Positions 34,601 to 40,263 of a stretch of DNA of 40,263 nucleotides are shown piece by piece. The number at the start of each line of letters is the position of its first letter. Position 1 is the stretch's first letter. A program made the position numbers and the translations under genes. The notes beneath the pieces are model-generated. The model saw only the letters and a program-made list of their open reading frames with translations. It was not told the DNA's origin and ran no database searches. The DNA is from Phycisphaerae bacterium (lineage in GTDB: Bacteria > Planctomycetota > Phycisphaerae > UBA1845), in assembly GCA_029260235.1 (NCBI GenBank), contig JAJDDP010000227.1, positions 1 through 40,263 on the forward strand. The letters run 5' to 3'.

Positions 34601-35967
34601 ACGGCATCGCAGCCATCGCTCTTTCAGAGGCGTTCGGCATGACCAAGGACGCTCGTCTTCTGGCTCCGGTCGAAGCGGCGGTAGGATTCATCGTTGAGGC
34701 ACGAAATCGGCGGAGCGGTGGCTGGCGATATCGACCAGGACAAAAGGGCGACACGTCCGTTACTGGATGGCAAGTCATGGCATTGGTCAGCGCCCAGCGT
34801 GCAGGCATCGACTTGCCAAGAGCGCCATTCCGCAATGCGTCTATGCATCTTGACGCGGTGTCCAGCCGACGCATTCCTGGGCTGTACGCCTACCAACCAG
34901 GCCGACAAGTGACGCTGGCGATGACCGCCGAAGCAATGTTCATTCGGCAATTGCTTGGGGCTGATCGAACCGAAAATGCGATGTCAGCCTCGGCTGGTTT
35001 TCTTGTCAGCGAGCTGCCCGATTGGAATTCGGAACCCAACACCTACTATTGGTACTACGCGACCTTGGCCCTGTATCAATATGGCGGGCAATACTGGGAA
35101 GTATGGAACGAGGCGCTGACCGAGCAATTGCTTGAACATCAGGCTGACCACGGTGCCGCAGCCGGTAGCTGGGCCCCGAATGACCAGTGGGCTATGGTCG
35201 GCGGCAGAGTTTACCAAACGGCACTCTGCACGCTGATGCTCGAAGTGTACTACCGCTACCTCCCCCTCTATTCCAATGATCCGCCGGGGGACATGATCGG
35301 TGGCATATCTGGAGCCATCGTCGACGCAACTACAGGTGAACCACTACCCGGTGCAGAGGTTCGACTTGTTCTGCCTGATCGAGCACCCATCTCGATAACC
35401 GCTGGAGCGGACGGCCGGTACAAACTTCGTGTGCCTGAGGTCCCGGATTTCTTCGCTCTGTCGGCATCTCATGAGGGATATCTTCCACAAACACAAAACA
35501 TAGACGCAGCTATGTTGCATGGCACGACGCTGGCCGTTGATTTCAACTTGACACCTGCAAGCGAACAGCTCATCGCACTTGAACCCGTGCCCGACGTGCA
35601 TCACCTGGGCGACAATGCGTTCTCCGGCTCAATCAACAGTCAATTCCAGCAGGAGAGTGAAGGGGATCGCTATCAAGAGAGTTTCGTGCTTACTCCGCGG
35701 CAGATTCCTCCTTTCTACAACCGTTGCCAGCTTCGCATGATGGTCAAGGGCGTTCAGCGCAGGCACAGGATCGAAATCAACGGGATCATCCTCGACACGC
35801 ACCTCGATCATTCGCCACGAGATGGGAGTTTTGGCGAGTTCATCGCTCCAATCGACGACGATATTCTTCACACTGGCGACAACACCATCACCATCATCGC
35901 CAGCCCAAGTGACTCGGACATCGACGACTTCGAGTTCGTCAATATCCAGATCCAGCTAGCCCCTTAG
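31681..35967 (+). CDS. Giant membrane protein: PD40 repeats, Pro-rich spacer, prenyltransferase repeats, CarboxypepD-reg domain
   Basis: This 1428-residue protein has, in order: an N-terminal helix (14-32); PD40/WD40-like blades with TLYFxSDRxGGxGGxDLW signatures (about 80-350); two strongly hydrophobic segments (about 380-400 and 408-432); a 450-residue Pro/Ala/Glu-rich spacer; prenyltransferase/squalene-cyclase-type repeats (about 880-1195; ALEWLARHQSEDGHWDGG, GGWRYRPGQKGD); a carboxypeptidase-regulatory-like beta domain (from about 1203; GAIVDATTGEPLPGAEV); and a final beta-sandwich ending in VNIQIQLAP. A DxDD cyclase motif is not evident, so the repeats may bind rather than cyclise. It starts at TTG 31681 (or GTG 31687), overlapping exbD. 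The Pro-rich spacer after membrane helices, next to ExbBD, recalls TonB. Function unknown. Confidence 0.82.
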   Translation: MIVTKDPSTPKPNPSRLGRRVALTVACLLLLGVIAEGIRRTRPIKQAFYTDADLIKESDSTALIRDILWQPAAKLADLINTERDEYEPRLSQDGQTLFFVRGKAGENADLYQSRRTHEGWTEPVPLTSINSDYDELGPVPTADGRTLYFYSDRVGGVGGYDLWAAHRQHKDDLNFDEPVNIGPAVNSAFNEYGPAITDEGKTLYFASNRPRPDELDQPQPDGWIATLREDLHHRDYDLYITLFTERGPTQAKALDALNSPFHDGSPAVSPIGDFLYFSSDRAGGLGGFDLYRSRRLNGEHQFATNLGLAINSSANELDPGLTHLGYALYFSSDRPLERLHSEQPNPYDLYESASREVFRQIDTKQQPPINWMALWKQIGPNLLWALLALLLSLLVWLLLRAYGHRRLSLLIRCLLASLLAHLLLLLLFNFWQVGSALADAMQGRGSIQVALITSSGSNAIERQILGELTSVITPPVRAAFAERPSAQLEVQPVRATVDMSVEHQLLRVEEQPLHETQAREAKLPESSPTPTAHSIEPRLDVPQPYLPLPAEAAPAQHAETESTTPQTASAEIPRPNTSTAFSENVARPSQDPLAPECNPLAYALDSTILVKATMPADAATPSLPTANLAASSTLVPISPSAVDIALPTRRLRPSNPEAEAEPAAQPVAVEAKANRPPHAAVSAESSSSVQELAPVKLNHDAFDVVPSTADIEGILDASPIAEAWNPATAVPLDLTVPSETGLSLPNEKSVSSNQAEEQALPVVAAVESAALQRQAVELPRSMDGARSVEVNLMPAENQNQASDLMTQLAFAATPTDSIVDPRRMPLGAFFISTPDITDLPAPLGLRLPTEIEVPPSYANRNPEVRQEILERMGGSNQTENAVALALEWLARHQSEDGHWDGGRFDEGCNGCGGETEYEVDTALTGLALLCFLGADHTHVKDSPYRDNVQRGLDWLVGVQDRDGDLRNGETMYSHGIAAIALSEAFGMTKDARLLAPVEAAVGFIVEARNRRSGGWRYRPGQKGDTSVTGWQVMALVSAQRAGIDLPRAPFRNASMHLDAVSSRRIPGLYAYQPGRQVTLAMTAEAMFIRQLLGADRTENAMSASAGFLVSELPDWNSEPNTYYWYYATLALYQYGGQYWEVWNEALTEQLLEHQADHGAAAGSWAPNDQWAMVGGRVYQTALCTLMLEVYYRYLPLYSNDPPGDMIGGISGAIVDATTGEPLPGAEVRLVLPDRAPISITAGADGRYKLRVPEVPDFFALSASHEGYLPQTQNIDAAMLHGTTLAVDFNLTPASEQLIALEPVPDVHHLGDNAFSGSINSQFQQESEGDRYQESFVLTPRQIPPFYNRCQLRMMVKGVQRRHRIEINGIILDTHLDHSPRDGSFGEFIAPIDDDILHTGDNTITIIASPSDSDIDDFEFVNIQIQLAP

Positions 35968-36299
35968 GGCACCATATGGTGGTGCAGGCGTCGATTGACT
36001 AGCCAGGACACTCACAAGGCTGACTGCCTCCAGGGCGAAGAACGCCAGCCGGTGCCACTTAGCTTGACAAGCGGACGGCCAGTAGTTCTGATCCCCGTGG
36101 ACCATCGATCAACCCTAAGGAGGCCCAACTCATGTAGCCTTGGACTTGGCGTCTGCTACCGGCAGGCCATCTTCTGGCCACAAGAGCATCGAGAATGTGA
36201 AATGAACGGGTAGCCGCCTACGTCTGAGTGATGGGTAGGCAATCCGCCCGGTGAGCAGCGGGAACGACGTAAGCAACAGCATCGAAAGAAGAAATTTAC
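35968..36299 (+). other. 332-nt gap with hairpins, possible structured leader
   Basis: A short dyad GCACCATATGGTGGTGC (35969-35985) just after the giant gene could end its transcript, but no T-run follows. At 36216-36240 GCCTAC pairs with GTAGGC, and flanking CGGG/CCCG bases may extend the stem. It sits about 60 nt before the thioredoxin-like gene and could be a leader structure. No known riboswitch is recognised. A 72-codon frame at 35995-36213 does not look coding. Confidence 0.35.
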
Positions 36300-37427
36300 A
36301 TGGTCAGACAAATGGCGATAGCGGTGGGCATCGGAATGGCAGTTCTCGTAGTGCAACCAGCCTATGCGGATGCAGAGTGGGGCTTGCTCAAGTCCGAATT
36401 TGACCAATCGCACGCAGAGTGGCAAGGAGCGATGGAGAAGCTCAAGGGTGACGATGGAGCGGTCACGTTCAACCCAGCCGCAATGCCAACGCACCCCATC
36501 AAGAAATTTGGTGATCGATTTCGCCAATACGCAGAAAAACATGAAGGCAAACCGGCGGCCTTGCCGGCATTGACGCACATGCTGGGGGGAGGATTTCCCA
36601 TGATGGGCGGAACGGATCAATCTGCCGTCTGGGCCTTGACGCAACTCAAGGACCACCACGCGAACGACCCGCGAATAGGGGATCATCTCGCGGATATGGG
36701 CATGGCTGTCATGTCCGCCGGCGAAGACCCGGTGATCGCCTTCTTGGAGGCCGTTGCCGAGAAGAACCCGGATCGTGAGATTGCAGGCGGCGCCCAGTTG
36801 GCTATAGCGGAGATTCTCTACGAGGAGTCGCCCTTCGCAATGATGATGGGTTCGGGCAACGCCGAAGAAACCAAGGCAAAGAGGGAACGCGCCGCGAAGA
36901 TTCTGAGGAGCATCAAAAGCGAGTTCGCCGAAACTGCTCTTGCCAAGCAGGCAGACGATTCTCTCTTCGTTATCGATCATCTCCAGGTGGGGATGAGGGC
37001 ACCGGAGATCGTGGGCAAAGACGCGGGTGGCAGGGAAATCCGGTTATCGCAGTTTCACGGAAAGGTCGTTGCCATCATTTTCTGGGGAACATGGTGCGCT
37101 CCCTGTATGCAGATGATTCCGCATGAGCGAGAACTCATGGAAAAGTATACGGACAAGCCTTTTACAATCCTTGGCATCAACGCGAATGACACCCTCACCG
37201 ACCTCAAGAAGGCCCTTAGGAAGGATCGCATTACTTGGCCGACGATATTCGATGGAGAACCGGGCGAGTCAAAGATCACCAAGAAATGGCGCGTTCGTTC
37301 CTTTCCGATGATTTACATGATCGATCACAAGGGCGTCATCCGCCGGAACATGGTCATGCCATTCCAACTGGACCAGGTTGTAGGTGAGTTGGTGGCATCG
37401 GCCCTTGAAGACGACAAGAACGACTAG
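36300..37427 (+). CDS. TlpA-like thioredoxin-fold protein, periplasmic
   Basis: The 375-residue product begins with a signal peptide (AIAVGIGMAVLVVQPAYADA). Residues 25-230 are a helical region of unknown kind with Met/Gly-rich turns (LGGGFPMMGG, FAMMMGSGN). Residues 232-370 form an AhpC/TlpA-type thioredoxin domain: VGMRAPEIVGKDAGGREI, the active site W-C266-A-P-C269, the cis-proline region SFPMIYMID and DHKGVIRRN. It should act as a thiol-disulfide reductase or resistance-type oxidoreductase outside the cytoplasm. The domain order (helical module, then TlpA) is common in planctomycetes. A weak ribosome site (AAGAAG) precedes the ATG. The phosphatase-like gene follows 46 nt later. Confidence 0.88.
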   Translation: MVRQMAIAVGIGMAVLVVQPAYADAEWGLLKSEFDQSHAEWQGAMEKLKGDDGAVTFNPAAMPTHPIKKFGDRFRQYAEKHEGKPAALPALTHMLGGGFPMMGGTDQSAVWALTQLKDHHANDPRIGDHLADMGMAVMSAGEDPVIAFLEAVAEKNPDREIAGGAQLAIAEILYEESPFAMMMGSGNAEETKAKRERAAKILRSIKSEFAETALAKQADDSLFVIDHLQVGMRAPEIVGKDAGGREIRLSQFHGKVVAIIFWGTWCAPCMQMIPHERELMEKYTDKPFTILGINANDTLTDLKKALRKDRITWPTIFDGEPGESKITKKWRVRSFPMIYMIDHKGVIRRNMVMPFQLDQVVGELVASALEDDKND

Positions 37428-37473
37428 GGTAGTAGCGTGTGCCCAGTGCTCTCTGGAGGCAGAAGAAACACGA

Positions 37474-38016
37474 ATGAAAAGTAAATGCTCGTATATTGCC
37501 ATCACCGTTGTCGCCTTAGTGCCAATCGCTTGTACTAAATCCCTTCACGAGGCCGACTTCGCTCAGGCAAAGCCTGTCGAGGTTTGGGGTGGAGTCAAGA
37601 ACGGCTTTCAGGACGGTTCCATCTATTTCAGCGGACAGCCGACGGCTGAGGCATTTCGGGCCGCACAGGCCGACGGGATCCAAGTCGTTGTCAACTTGCG
37701 GTCTGATCGTGAAATGAAGTCGCTGGAATTCGACGAGCCATCGCTTATTGAGGAGCTGGGCATGAAGTATGTAGCTCTGCCAGTGACGCCAGCCACCTTT
37801 GCCCCCGCTGATGCGGACGAATTGAAGGAAATTCTGCTCAGTACGACAGGTCCCATTCTGATCCACTGTGCATCGTCAAACCGCGTCGGAGCAATTTGGG
37901 CCATGTACCTTCACCGCCACCGAGGTGTGGGAGTAGACGATGCGATTGATTTGGGTCGCAAAGCCGGCATGAGGTCAGAAGTCTTAGTCGAGACCATCCG
38001 GGCAACCGCCGACTAG
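37474..38016 (+). CDS. Exported CX4R phosphatase-like protein (DUF442/dual-specificity-like)
   Basis: The ATG at 37474 starts MKSKCSYIAIT, a signal sequence with a weak lipobox at C20 (VPIAC). Upstream in-frame extension overlaps the previous gene and has no signal. The 180-residue protein has the core of the phosphatase-like DUF442/fused DSP family: IYFSGQPTAEAFRAAQADGI, VVNLRSDRE, and the phosphate loop I-H-C132-A-S-S-N-R137-V-G. The Cys and Arg of the CX4R loop are present, so catalysis is plausible. The substrate is unknown. Pairing with a thioredoxin-like protein in the envelope suggests joint induction, though the link is not proven. Confidence 0.8.
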   Translation: MKSKCSYIAITVVALVPIACTKSLHEADFAQAKPVEVWGGVKNGFQDGSIYFSGQPTAEAFRAAQADGIQVVVNLRSDREMKSLEFDEPSLIEELGMKYVALPVTPATFAPADADELKEILLSTTGPILIHCASSNRVGAIWAMYLHRHRGVGVDDAIDLGRKAGMRSEVLVETIRATAD

Positions 38017-38231
38017 CACTCCTGCACCACACGGCGAGGGGCCATCCTCAGCCAACACATTGCTTTCTCCCAGGCAAGCGGCTGAACCGATGCACGGAGC
38101 CGCTTCGCACCGATTCTCGGCGTCTCCTTGCTGCCGAAGATCCGCGCTTTACGCTTGCAATCCATGCCGCTAAAGTACCGCCTGGAGTTGACCCTCGGCA
38201 GAATGGATAGCCTCAATGGGTCGCCCAAGAC

Positions 38232-38315
38232 GCCGGAGTGGCGGAATTGGCAGACGCGCAGGATTCAAAATCCTGTTCTCGCAAGGGAGTGAGGGTTCGA
38301 TTCCCTCCTCCGGCA
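38232..38315 (+). tRNA. tRNA-Leu(CAA)
   Basis: The 84-nt gene folds as a class II tRNA. The acceptor arms GCCGGAG and CTCCGGC pair with discriminator A at 38315. The D arm holds GGCAGACGC. The anticodon stem CAGGA/TCCTG encloses loop TTCAAAA with anticodon CAA (reads UUG). There is a long variable arm (TTCTCGCAAGGGAG) and a T loop GGTTCGATTCC. CCA is not encoded. It is followed by an intrinsic terminator and by an element-like region. Confidence 0.97.
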
Positions 38316-38322
38316 TGAATGT

Positions 38323-38364
38323 AAAGCCCGTCAAGATAACAACTTGGCGGGCTTCTTTGTTTTT
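38323..38364 (+). terminator. Intrinsic terminator of the tRNA-Leu gene
   Basis: AAAGCCCG-TCAAG (38323-38335) pairs with CTTGG-CGGGCTT (38343-38354) with an internal mismatch, followed by CTTTGTTTTT. It begins 8 nt after the tRNA. Confidence 0.85.
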
Positions 38365-38388
38365 ACTCACAACCACTCGAAATCTGCG

Positions 38389-38446
38389 CGGGTAGTAAAA
38401 CGGGTAGCGCACTGAGATTTTGCAGCCACACGCGGGTAGCGCGCTG
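38389..38446 (+). repeat. Three direct copies of CGGGTAG(CGC) next to the tRNA
   Basis: CGGGTAG at 38389, CGGGTAGCGCACTG at 38401-38414 and CGGGTAGCGCGCTG at 38433-38446. The latter two match at 13 of 14 bases. The starts are 12 and 32 bp apart. They lie 74-131 nt past the tRNA 3' end, where arm-type integrase sites would be expected. That role is inference. Confidence 0.5.
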
Positions 38447-38905
38447 CGACCACAGCAGGAGGATTTTTGCACCGCGTTGGGTGAGTACGGAGCGTACAGA
38501 TCCCACGCTGAGCAATCTTGCAGGCGATCGCCCGCGATTGTTACGATGGTTCTATCAGGTGCGTTGCAAGTTGGTGCACGGAGGTCTGACAACGAACGAT
38601 ATTTCTGGGGCGGAATGATGGCCACGTGGGTTCCTGGAGTAACCATCACCTGGGCACCTTCCTTGCAGACGAGGCAGCAGCGCCAACAGAAGGCCGTTCC
38701 TCTGGGCAGCGGCACTTTATGGGCCAGACGCCGTCGTGTCGGGTTCGTTTCGCCATCGAGAGCACTGGCGCACCACGCCGGCTGAGGGCGTATTTGTCAG
38801 GGGGTGGGCGACTCGAGCAGCTTCGCTGGAGTTAACTTATTTTGCTAATCTCTCCAGGCACGGCAGGTGAGGCAAAGACAAGTTTGAAACCAAGTGAGGT
38901 GTGGC

Positions 38906-39922
38906 GTGGCTCAACCCGACTCATGCGAGGCGCTAGAAGGTGACCAGCTGAGGCGATGGGCGGTCACGCTCAAAGAAGCCGTATTCTCCACGCTCGACCT
39001 CTACAGCGTACAAAGTGACTCCGACTTGCATGAATGGTATTCGGGCCTCGCGGCTCCTGCGGCATTTGTGTTCGACGTAGAAGTGGACCTAGGCGAACGC
39101 GGTCTCAGCCGATTTGAGGTCTTCAGCACGTCTTTGAGAGGAGCAAGGAAGGCAACAGAGGAATTCGCTGATGGCGAGGGGGGAGTGCTCAAGTCGATTG
39201 AGGAAGGGGACCCGCGCCGCAGGCCAGATGGGCTGGCATTACAGGTAAACTCATTCCTCCGTAAGCTGCCATGGGTCCACCTAATCGAAGCCTCCAAGAG
39301 CTACTCAGATTCCTTCACGCGTGATGGCGTGTGTAAGTTCTCTGGCAGCGCATCGCTAGATCCATTCTCGGCAGCGGCAAAGTGGGTGTTTGAAATCGTC
39401 GGGACCTTTGAGGATAACTTGCTCTGCTCCGCCCACCAAGGCGGGGCAAGAATCGGCGTAGATATGTCAACCCCAAGCCTTGAATCGCCCTTCGCCAAAC
39501 GATTTCTCATTGTTGAGCCACTGCTAGGTGAGTACAGCTTGGCAGCAGTCAAGCAAACGCGCCTCGACAAACCGCTTATTCACTCACCAGCTGAAATCGA
39601 GAGCTTCGGCCATCTTCTGTTTAGATTTGCTGAGTACGTCATCGGTCAAGATCGCTCGCCGCATACCCAGGAACCCACTGCGGTCCCGGAAGACCGGGCA
39701 GCTGCCGAATGGAGTGTACCTGAAGGATACGTTCGTGTATCGGAAATCTCAAATGACAGTGCCTTCAAGAAGAATGGGAAATCTCCGCCACGAACTACAG
39801 TTCAAAGATGGGCGGACAAGCCTTCCGCACCTGAGGCTGTGAAAGATCCCGCAACGGGGGAGAATTGCTATCCTCGAGAATGGGTCATGGAACAGAGGGC
39901 GCAATGGGCTCCACGAGCGTAA
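38906..39922 (+). CDS. Unknown protein with DNA-binding-like C-terminus (338 aa)
   Basis: The GTG at 38906 is preferred (GAGGTGTGGC just upstream) over a GTG at 38894. The protein starts AQPDSCEALEGDQLRRWAV after the initiator and has no signal peptide or membrane helix. Residues 1-250 form a mixed alpha/beta domain I do not recognise (FVFDVEVDLGERGLSRFEVF, KWVFEIVGTFEDNLLCSAH). After a linker, the last 60 residues (EGYVRVSEISNDSAF, then RTTVQRWADKP and KDPATGENCYPREWV) resemble a MerR/excisionase-like winged helix in which TVQRW is the recognition helix. It lies between a tRNA and an excisionase-type gene, so a regulatory or recombination-related role in the element is likely but unproven. 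Confidence 0.55.
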   Translation: MAQPDSCEALEGDQLRRWAVTLKEAVFSTLDLYSVQSDSDLHEWYSGLAAPAAFVFDVEVDLGERGLSRFEVFSTSLRGARKATEEFADGEGGVLKSIEEGDPRRRPDGLALQVNSFLRKLPWVHLIEASKSYSDSFTRDGVCKFSGSASLDPFSAAAKWVFEIVGTFEDNLLCSAHQGGARIGVDMSTPSLESPFAKRFLIVEPLLGEYSLAAVKQTRLDKPLIHSPAEIESFGHLLFRFAEYVIGQDRSPHTQEPTAVPEDRAAAEWSVPEGYVRVSEISNDSAFKKNGKSPPRTTVQRWADKPSAPEAVKDPATGENCYPREWVMEQRAQWAPRA

Positions 39923-39928
39923 TCTGCT

Positions 39929-39964
39929 TGCGTAAGCGTAACACCTAATACGCATTGATACGCA
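39929..39964 (+). repeat. Phased TACGCA repeats upstream of the excisionase-like gene
   Basis: TACGCA occurs at 39949-39954 and 39959-39964, 10 bp apart, and inverted (TGCGTA) at 39929-39934, a further 20 bp away. GCGTAA also occurs twice in tandem at 39930-39941. All lie on one helical face, as expected for cooperative binding by a small HTH protein such as an excisionase. Confidence 0.55.
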
Positions 39965-39976
39965 CGGATGCATGTT

Positions 39977-40005
39977 GAATACTCCTTTAGACAGAGGAGG
40001 TATTC
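39977..40005 (+). promoter_or_regulatory. Hairpin that buries the ribosome site of the HTH gene
   Basis: GAATACTCC (39977-39985) pairs with GGAG-G-TATTC (39996-40005), one G bulged, across a 10-nt loop. The right arm contains the Shine-Dalgarno sequence GGAGG of the ATG at 40011. Translation would require opening of the stem. Confidence 0.65.
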
Positions 40006-40010
40006 GATAC

Positions 40011-40202
40011 ATGTCTACAAGAGAAGAATCACTCGCCACCACAAGCGATGTCGCAGCCAGATTCGGCGTGACGGACGAGACTGTTCGGCGCTGGGTGCGC
40101 GAACATCGCATCCCGTTCATACGCGCTTCGCGCCGGATAGTCCGCTTCCGGCTAGCGGACGTGGAGCAGACCCTCCAGGTCAGTTCGAAGAGGGACAAAT
40201 GA
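40011..40202 (+). CDS. Excisionase-type helix-turn-helix DNA-binding protein
   Basis: The ATG at 40011 sits 10 nt after GAGGAGG; an in-frame start at 39972 would run through the hairpin. The 63-residue protein is a MerR-like excisionase-family domain: ATTSDVAARFGVTDETVRRW is the HTH, then REHRIPFIRASRRIVRFRLADVEQTL forms the wing and last helix. Such proteins act as recombination directionality factors or small regulators on integrative elements. The stop overlaps the start of the next gene (ATGA). Confidence 0.85.
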   Translation: MSTREESLATTSDVAARFGVTDETVRRWVREHRIPFIRASRRIVRFRLADVEQTLQVSSKRDK

Positions 40203-40263
40203 ACGATCACCCATCGGCATCGGCTCAAGCCCTACTCCTAACGGATGCTCAAGTCGCCGAACT
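40199..40263 (+). CDS. Second HTH-domain protein, truncated by the window end
   Basis: An ATG at 40199 overlaps the previous stop. The visible 21 residues begin MNDHPSASAQALLLTDAQVA and lead into what looks like the first helix of a helix-turn-helix or excisionase domain (LLTDAQVAEL is a common opening). The gene continues outside the window. Its 4-nt overlap with the excisionase-like gene suggests a paired function. Confidence 0.5.
   Translation, partial: MNDHPSASAQALLLTDAQVAE

Larger units (their letters stand above)
38316..38905. other. 590-nt stretch with no confident gene beyond the tRNA
   Basis: Apart from the terminator and the CGGGTAGCGC repeats it holds only open frames that look non-coding, including a minus-strand frame that runs back through the tRNA. 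Integrative elements often carry attachment and arm sites in such a place. I could not find a second copy of the tRNA 3' end in this window. Confidence 0.4.

Noticed and set aside
35969..35985. Intrinsic terminator after the giant gene
   Set aside because: The dyad is short and not followed by a T-run; kept only as a possible hairpin.
38389..38446. CRISPR array
   Set aside because: Only three short, unequally spaced repeats with no spacer-like regularity and no cas genes.
38170..38715. 181-codon minus-strand open frame
   Set aside because: It runs through the tRNA-Leu antisense; the segment MPEEGIEPSLPCENRILNPA is the well-known peptide artefact of antisense tRNA-Leu.

Overview
The window reads as chromosomal DNA of a Planctomycetota bacterium, probably Phycisphaerae-like. 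This is inferred from gene content, since there is no rRNA to test it. The signs are lipoproteins with long Asn/Asp/Gly/Thr linkers, a secreted PQQ-type propeller carrying EF-hands, a BlaI/M56 (BlaR1-like) pair with a very large C-terminal extension, an ECF sigma factor with a small zinc-finger anti-sigma factor, and a TPR-ExbB-ExbD cluster ending in a giant prenyltransferase-repeat protein. Genes lie on both strands in short operons. Several starts are GTG or TTG, and stop/start overlaps are common.

Layout. 1-9.2 kb: a methyltransferase-like gene with a degraded SAM loop, an RlmI-type rRNA methyltransferase, citrate synthase (minus), the dipeptidase PepD, an Asn/Asp-linker lipoprotein followed directly by a PQQ/EF-hand protein, and a minus-strand lipoprotein with two RskA-like repeats. 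9.3-13.0 kb: anti-sigma and ECF sigma genes (minus), a MazG-like pyrophosphohydrolase, a free-standing IF2_N mini-protein, a small unknown gene and a secreted unknown protein. 13.2-18.1 kb: an RND efflux adaptor and pump, then rpsU (bS21, GTG start) on the minus strand, whose terminator lies inside the 3' end of the pump gene. 18.4-23.0 kb: an AAA+ ATPase (minus) and a zinc-uptake operon (RHH/zinc-finger regulator, znuA, znuC, znuB) with a promoter-operator upstream. 23.1-27.0 kb: BlaI-like repressor plus the M56 giant, with a near-perfect BlaI-type palindrome between candidate -35 and -10 boxes. 27.1-36.0 kb: TPR protein, ExbB, ExbD and the 1428-residue PD40/prenyltransferase protein. 36.3-38.0 kb: a TlpA-like thioredoxin protein and a CX4R phosphatase-like protein.

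At 38232-38315 there is a tRNA-Leu(CAA) with its terminator. Beyond it the character changes: repeats, an unknown 338-residue protein with a DNA-binding-like C-terminus, an excisionase-type HTH gene whose ribosome site is buried in a hairpin and which is preceded by phased TACGCA repeats, and the start of a second HTH gene cut by the window end. This looks like the edge of an integrative element at the tRNA gene, although no integrase is visible.

The points most worth following are the RHH regulator fused by overlap to znuACB, the TPR-ExbB-ExbD-giant cluster as a possible Ton-like energised system without TonB, and the recombination-control region at the right edge.
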